Source of the DNA: Pseudomonadota bacterium
GTDB lineage: Bacteria; Pseudomonadota; Alphaproteobacteria; Sphingomonadales; Sphingomonadaceae
Assembly: GCA_023433445.1 (NCBI GenBank)
Contig: JAEZCS010000034.1
Span: 1 to 17,333 of the forward strand
Direction of reading: 5' to 3'
DNA length: 17,333 bases
A program made the translations under genes and the position numbers. The notes beneath the pieces were generated by a model, which was not told the origin of the DNA, ran no database searches, and saw nothing but the letters and a program-made list of their open reading frames with translations. Shown here piece by piece: positions 14,174 to 17,333 of the stretch; positions within the stretch are counted from its first letter, which is position 1; each line of letters starts with the position of its first letter.

Positions 14174-15421
14174 TTGCGGAAACTGGGCAGCATCTTTGGC
14201 CGCTTCGGCCTTGCCAGCCTGTCGTCCGCCATCGTTTCGGTCAGCCATCTGGCCGTACAGCTATTTTCGATCCATCATCTGGGCACAGCGGCGATTGGTA
14301 CGCTGGCCTTCCTGCTGGTGATCATCCAGTTCGGCTATGGGCTGTCCAACGCATTGGTGTCGACGCCCTATACGATCTCCGTCAACCAAGACGATCGAGC
14401 CGATAGCAGGTCGTTCGACTTCTTCTTTCCGGTGAACCTGCTGCTGGCGGCAAGCCAGGGATTGATTTGCGCAGGAATCGCCTGGGCGACGGCATCCCCG
14501 GCGGCGGCGGCGATGTTCGGGCTGGCGGGCGCCTTGTCCCTCATCCGCTGGTTTGGCCGATCCAACGCCTATGCGCATCACCGGCCAGCCCGCGCGGCGC
14601 GATCGGACCTGGCCTATGCCGGGACGATCGTTGTCGGCCTGCTTGCGGCCAGCCGGACGGGCGCAAACCTGGCGAGCATCGGCGCGATGCTGGTCGTCGC
14701 GAGCCTTGCCGGGCTGCTGCCATTCGGAATTGCCTATGTGAGGCGGCATTTCATCATGCGTCCGACAAGGGCTTTGAGCGCCTACCGCCCGGTCTGGCGC
14801 GAACAGTCGGGCTGGACACTCGTGGGCGTGCTTTCGACCGAGGCGACGTCCAACGCGCACAGTTATATCGTGACGTTGCTGGCTGGTCCGGCTGCCTTTG
14901 CACCCGTCGCGGTGGGCATGCTGTTCTTCCGGCCAGTCAATGTGTGCATCACCGCCCTCACCCAGTTGGAGCGGCCGCGCATGACCCGTGCGGTGGCGCG
15001 CGGAGATTATGGCGCGGCGATCAAGTCCGAACGGATATTCATGGGTGCGTTGATCTTCCTGTGGGGCGGAACATGCGTGCTGGCCGCGCTGGTGCTGTTC
15101 GCCTTTCCGCAATTGATCCTGAAGCCGACGCTGGATTGGCAGTTGGTCGCGATTGCGGTGGGGCTTTGCGCGTTGCTGTCGCTGGTCCAGTGCGTGCAGA
15201 CGCCGATGAGCGTGATGACGCAGGCGCGCAAGGCATTCCGGCCGCTTGCTCATCAGAGCCTGCGCAGCTGTGGCGTGGGCATCGTGGCGGTTACGCTGTT
15301 GACGCTGGCAGTCGCGCCGATCTTCTCTATCGCAGGCGTCGTTTTGTCACAGCTGGTGATGATGCTCGGCATCTGGCAGCTCGACCGCAAGTGGCGGGCG
15401 AGCCTGCGGGCGGAGGGCTGA
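14174..15421 (+). CDS. Wzx/MATE-like lipid-linked oligosaccharide flippase
   Basis: Wzx proteins flip the undecaprenyl-linked repeat unit to the periplasmic side. From TTG 14174 the protein has 415 residues and about 12 hydrophobic helices. It starts with an amphipathic LRKLGSIFGRFGLAS and a first helix typical of polysaccharide transporters. Other segments are LGTAAIGTLAF, FGYGLSNALVSTPYTI, LLPFGIAYVRRHF and FRPVNVCITALTQLERPRM. An in-frame ATG at 13991, overlapping the previous stop by 8 bases, would add 61 low-complexity residues encoded by a palindromic repeat. I prefer the TTG because of the perfect AGGAGG and the usual family N-terminus, though coupled start at 13991 is possible. The best functional match is the O-antigen/EPS transporter family (HfsF-like). 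Sequence conservation in this family is low, so the call rests mostly on helices and context. Confidence 0.85.
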   Translation: MRKLGSIFGRFGLASLSSAIVSVSHLAVQLFSIHHLGTAAIGTLAFLLVIIQFGYGLSNALVSTPYTISVNQDDRADSRSFDFFFPVNLLLAASQGLICAGIAWATASPAAAAMFGLAGALSLIRWFGRSNAYAHHRPARAARSDLAYAGTIVVGLLAASRTGANLASIGAMLVVASLAGLLPFGIAYVRRHFIMRPTRALSAYRPVWREQSGWTLVGVLSTEATSNAHSYIVTLLAGPAAFAPVAVGMLFFRPVNVCITALTQLERPRMTRAVARGDYGAAIKSERIFMGALIFLWGGTCVLAALVLFAFPQLILKPTLDWQLVAIAVGLCALLSLVQCVQTPMSVMTQARKAFRPLAHQSLRSCGVGIVAVTLLTLAVAPIFSIAGVVLSQLVMMLGIWQLDRKWRASLRAEG

Positions 15422-15426
15422 AAGCC

Positions 15427-16791
15427 ATGGCGTCAACATGGCACCGCATGGGCACTGCGTCCTCCCTCCCCGCTCCTGCGGCTTCGCAGGAAAGCCGGAT
15501 GGTCATCGTCGCGCAGACTTTCTACTTCGTGTTCCTGATGATGGTCTTCATCGGCCAGCAGCCTTTTGCTTCGCGCACGCAGGATGAGCTGGTGGCGATG
15601 GCGGCCGCGAATGACGGGTCGGACCTGTTCAAGCAGGCGCTGTTCATCGGCTTTGCGCTGCTGCTGACGGCGGTGCAGATGGTGCGGCAGCATCCGCTGA
15701 AATACCGGTTCACCTTCTGGCCGCTGGCGATCATGCTGCTGTGGTTCCTGATCACCTGCAGCTGGGGCGTCGATCCGTTCGTGTCCTTCAAGCGGGTGAT
15801 GCAGCAGTTCATCGTGATCTACATCACCTTTTGCGCGCTGGCGTTGATCGGGCCGGAACGGTTGCTGACGGCGCTGCGCTGGGCGTTGATCTCCTCGCTG
15901 CTGATATGCTGGATCTCGATGCCGTTGACCTCCGCGGCGGTGCACCCGCCGACCGAGAGCGACAAGGCGCTGATCGGAGCGTGGCGCGGCTTTTTCTTCC
16001 ACAAGAATATCGCGGGCGCGGTGATGGCGCTGTGCTTCATCGTGTGCGGCAACGCGTGGATCGACCGCAGGAAATGGTATTATGCGCTGTTTGCCGTCAT
16101 GGCCTTTGTCTTCGTCATCGGGACCAAGAGCAAGACGTCGCTGGCGCTGTGCGTGGGGATGCTGGCGATCAGCAACGTCTACCGGGCGCTGAGTGACAAT
16201 ACGCAGAAGCGGGCGGTCCTGCTCATTATGCTTGGGTTCGGCATGGTCGGTTTCCTGGCGCTCTACATCGCTTACCAGCCGACGATCGAGCGGCTGTTTG
16301 CTGATCCGACGAGCTTTACCGGGCGCGTTTCGATCTGGCGGGTGGCGTTGGATTATCTGGCGGATCACCCGTTGCGGGGATCAGGTTTTGGCGGTTTCTG
16401 GCAAGTAGGCGCCAACTCACCGGCGCATGATTATCTCAACCAGCAGTTCCAGATGCTGACGGCGCATTCGCATGACGGATATCTGGAGATCTGGGTGACG
16501 ACGGGGCCGCTGGGGCTGGCACTGCTGCTGCTGAGCTTCCTGGCGCTGCCGGCCTATTGGTTCCTGACGGGATCGACCAAGGAGAACCAGCATCTGATGG
16601 TCCCCGCCTTCGCGATCTGGGTGTTCGTCATGTACCAGAATCTGCTCGAAACATCCTTCTTCGACAAGGATCGGCAGGTCTGGGTGATTTTCCTCGCGGC
16701 GATCGCCGCCGCACACGCAACATTCAAAGCCAAGCCGCGCCTGCAATGGCAGCGACGCCGCATTTCTTCCCCGGAGGCTGTTCATGGCTAG
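15427..16791 (+). CDS. Wzy-like polymerase / O-antigen ligase family membrane protein
   Basis: These periplasm-facing integral membrane enzymes join repeat units (Wzy) or attach polymer (WaaL). The 454 residues contain around 10-12 helices. The large periplasmic loop has the family signature FTGRVSIWRVALDYL (G299, R300), PLRGSGFGGFW and AHSHDGYLEIWVTTGPLG (H347, H349, D350). HKNIAGAVMALC earlier is also typical of ExoQ-like polymerases. ATG at 15427 follows GGAGGG and is 5 bases from the flippase stop. ATG at 15499 is an alternative that would drop 24 residues encoded by a small hairpin repeat. It overlaps the next gene by 8 bases. Within a Wzx/Wzy operon the polymerase role (compare HfsC) is more likely than ligase. 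Confidence 0.88.
   Translation: MASTWHRMGTASSLPAPAASQESRMVIVAQTFYFVFLMMVFIGQQPFASRTQDELVAMAAANDGSDLFKQALFIGFALLLTAVQMVRQHPLKYRFTFWPLAIMLLWFLITCSWGVDPFVSFKRVMQQFIVIYITFCALALIGPERLLTALRWALISSLLICWISMPLTSAAVHPPTESDKALIGAWRGFFFHKNIAGAVMALCFIVCGNAWIDRRKWYYALFAVMAFVFVIGTKSKTSLALCVGMLAISNVYRALSDNTQKRAVLLIMLGFGMVGFLALYIAYQPTIERLFADPTSFTGRVSIWRVALDYLADHPLRGSGFGGFWQVGANSPAHDYLNQQFQMLTAHSHDGYLEIWVTTGPLGLALLLLSFLALPAYWFLTGSTKENQHLMVPAFAIWVFVMYQNLLETSFFDKDRQVWVIFLAAIAAAHATFKAKPRLQWQRRRISSPEAVHG
15474..15491. repeat. Small perfect hairpin inside the 5' end of the polymerase gene
   Basis: TCCTGCG (15474-15480), loop GCTT and CGCAGGA (15485-15491) form a 7-bp perfect stem. It is preceded by the C-rich tract CCTCCCTCCCC. 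It lies just before the alternative start ATG 15499 and resembles dispersed extragenic palindromes. Confidence 0.6.
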
Positions 16792-17333
16792 GATCATTAT
16801 CTGCATTGCCACATGCAACCGCCCGCAGGGGCTGCGGCGGACGCTGGAGTCGATCGCCGCGCTGGAGACAGCTCACAGCCTAGAGGTGCTGGTCGCCGAC
16901 AATGACGCGGCGCGAGCCGAAGGGATGGGCGTGGTCGAGCGGCTTACCGCGAAAGGATATCGCTGGCCGATCAGGGCGCTGCTGGTGGCGGAACGCGGCA
17001 TTCCGGTGGTCCGCAACAGGCTGGTGGCGGAGGCGCTCGCGCCGCCCGGCGCGACGCATGTCGCCATGCTGGACGACGACGAGGCCGCCTCGCCCGGCTG
17101 GATCGATGCGCTGGTGGACACGGCCATGCGGTGGAATGCCGATGTGGTTGGCGGAGCGGTGGCGCGAGAGATGGACGCGCGGATCGCGCACTGGGCTGCG
17201 GGGCATCCGTTATTGCAGGCGAAGCGGCGCGGGACTTCAGGGCCGGTGGCTTTGGTGGATAGCACCGCCAATGTGCTTATGACCGCGCAAGTCCTGCACC
17301 AGATGGGCGAACGGCCGTTCGACGAACGCATGG
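16784..17333 (+). CDS. Family 2 glycosyltransferase, N-terminal part (cut by window edge)
   Basis: GT2 enzymes add a sugar from a nucleotide-sugar donor to the growing lipid-linked unit. The frame starts at ATG 16784 with GGAGG seven bases upstream and stays open to the last base, giving 183 complete codons and no stop. The N-terminus MARIIICIATCNRPQGLRRT is the nucleotide-binding start of a GT-A fold. LEVLVADNDA follows, and RGIPVVRNRLV is seen in processive-like and EPS GT2 enzymes. The metal-binding DxD region is MLDDDEAASPGWID (D97-D99). The acceptor-side region begins with VVGGAVAREMD. The C-terminus is missing, so membrane helices there cannot be excluded. It overlaps the polymerase gene by 8 bases and continues the operon beyond the window. 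HfsG/HfsL-type or EpsH-type enzymes are comparable; the sugar is unknown. Confidence 0.9.
   Translation, partial: MARIIICIATCNRPQGLRRTLESIAALETAHSLEVLVADNDAARAEGMGVVERLTAKGYRWPIRALLVAERGIPVVRNRLVAEALAPPGATHVAMLDDDEAASPGWIDALVDTAMRWNADVVGGAVAREMDARIAHWAAGHPLLQAKRRGTSGPVALVDSTANVLMTAQVLHQMGERPFDERM

Noticed and set aside
13030..14232. Minus-strand ORF of 400 codons
   Set aside because: It lies antisense to the TagA-type transferase and its neighbours, is rich in R/H/P, shows no domain, and is explained by the codon bias of high-GC genes.
14261..15253. Minus-strand ORF of 330 codons
   Set aside because: It lies antisense to the flippase, is full of H/R/Q low-complexity sequence, and has no supported start.
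14467..15426. Upstream extension of the polymerase frame through the flippase gene
   Set aside because: The extension is a shadow of the flippase coding sequence; the polymerase start at 15427 has its own GGAGGG.
1..17333. tRNA, rRNA or CRISPR array
   Set aside because: No cloverleaf, rRNA-like segment or regularly spaced identical repeats were seen on either strand by reading; no search tool was run.

Overview
The window looks like a chromosomal segment of an alphaproteobacterium, most likely a sphingomonad (Sphingobium/Sphingomonas/Novosphingobium type). The support is the high GC content, frequent TTG and GTG starts, G/C-rich palindromic repeats, and an exopolysaccharide gene set of the sphingan/holdfast kind. 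The genus is inferred from overall protein character, not from a database search.

Region 1 (1-2475) is the end of a Tn7/Tn5053-like transposition module: the C-terminal part of a TniB-type AAA ATPase followed by a TniQ-type protein. Both look broken. The tniB frame has a stop near the window edge, and tniQ is split into two frames, with the join explained by a GT doubling at 1169-1172. Region 2 (2476-3421) is a gene-poor stretch with short repeats and one small, unrecognised membrane-protein ORF on the minus strand. Region 3 (3422-4459, minus) is a lone MreB paralogue with no mreC or mreD beside it. Region 4 (4460-7421) is its divergent upstream region, with a nested inverted repeat, followed by a polyisoprenyl-phosphate sugar-1-phosphate transferase. 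That transferase is bracketed by two small proteins that share a C-terminal SRWAG-plus-membrane-helix module.

Region 5 (7422 to the right edge) is a tight plus-strand operon for Wzx/Wzy-type polysaccharide assembly and export. In order it encodes an outer-membrane beta-barrel, a short OPX export protein, a AAA+ ATPase, a Wzz/PCP chain-length protein, a BY-kinase homologue without Walker A lysine, a WecG/TagA/CpsF glycosyltransferase, a Wzx-like flippase, a Wzy/O-antigen-ligase-like polymerase and a family 2 glycosyltransferase cut by the edge. Most neighbours overlap by 4-8 bases.

The proposed joint function is as follows. The 5460 transferase puts the first sugar on undecaprenyl phosphate, and the TagA-type and GT2 enzymes extend it. 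The flippase turns the unit across the inner membrane and the polymerase joins units. The PCP, pseudokinase and possibly the AAA ATPase control the process, and OPX plus barrel export the polymer. The gene set (PCP, degenerate kinase, short OPX, TagA-type transferase, Wzx, Wzy) resembles Caulobacter holdfast (hfs) loci as well as sphingan loci. Which polymer is made cannot be read from this sequence. The least explained parts are the small-protein pair, the AAA+ ATPase placed beside a dead kinase, the orphan MreB, and a palindromic repeat that reads through in frame at the start of the flippase gene.
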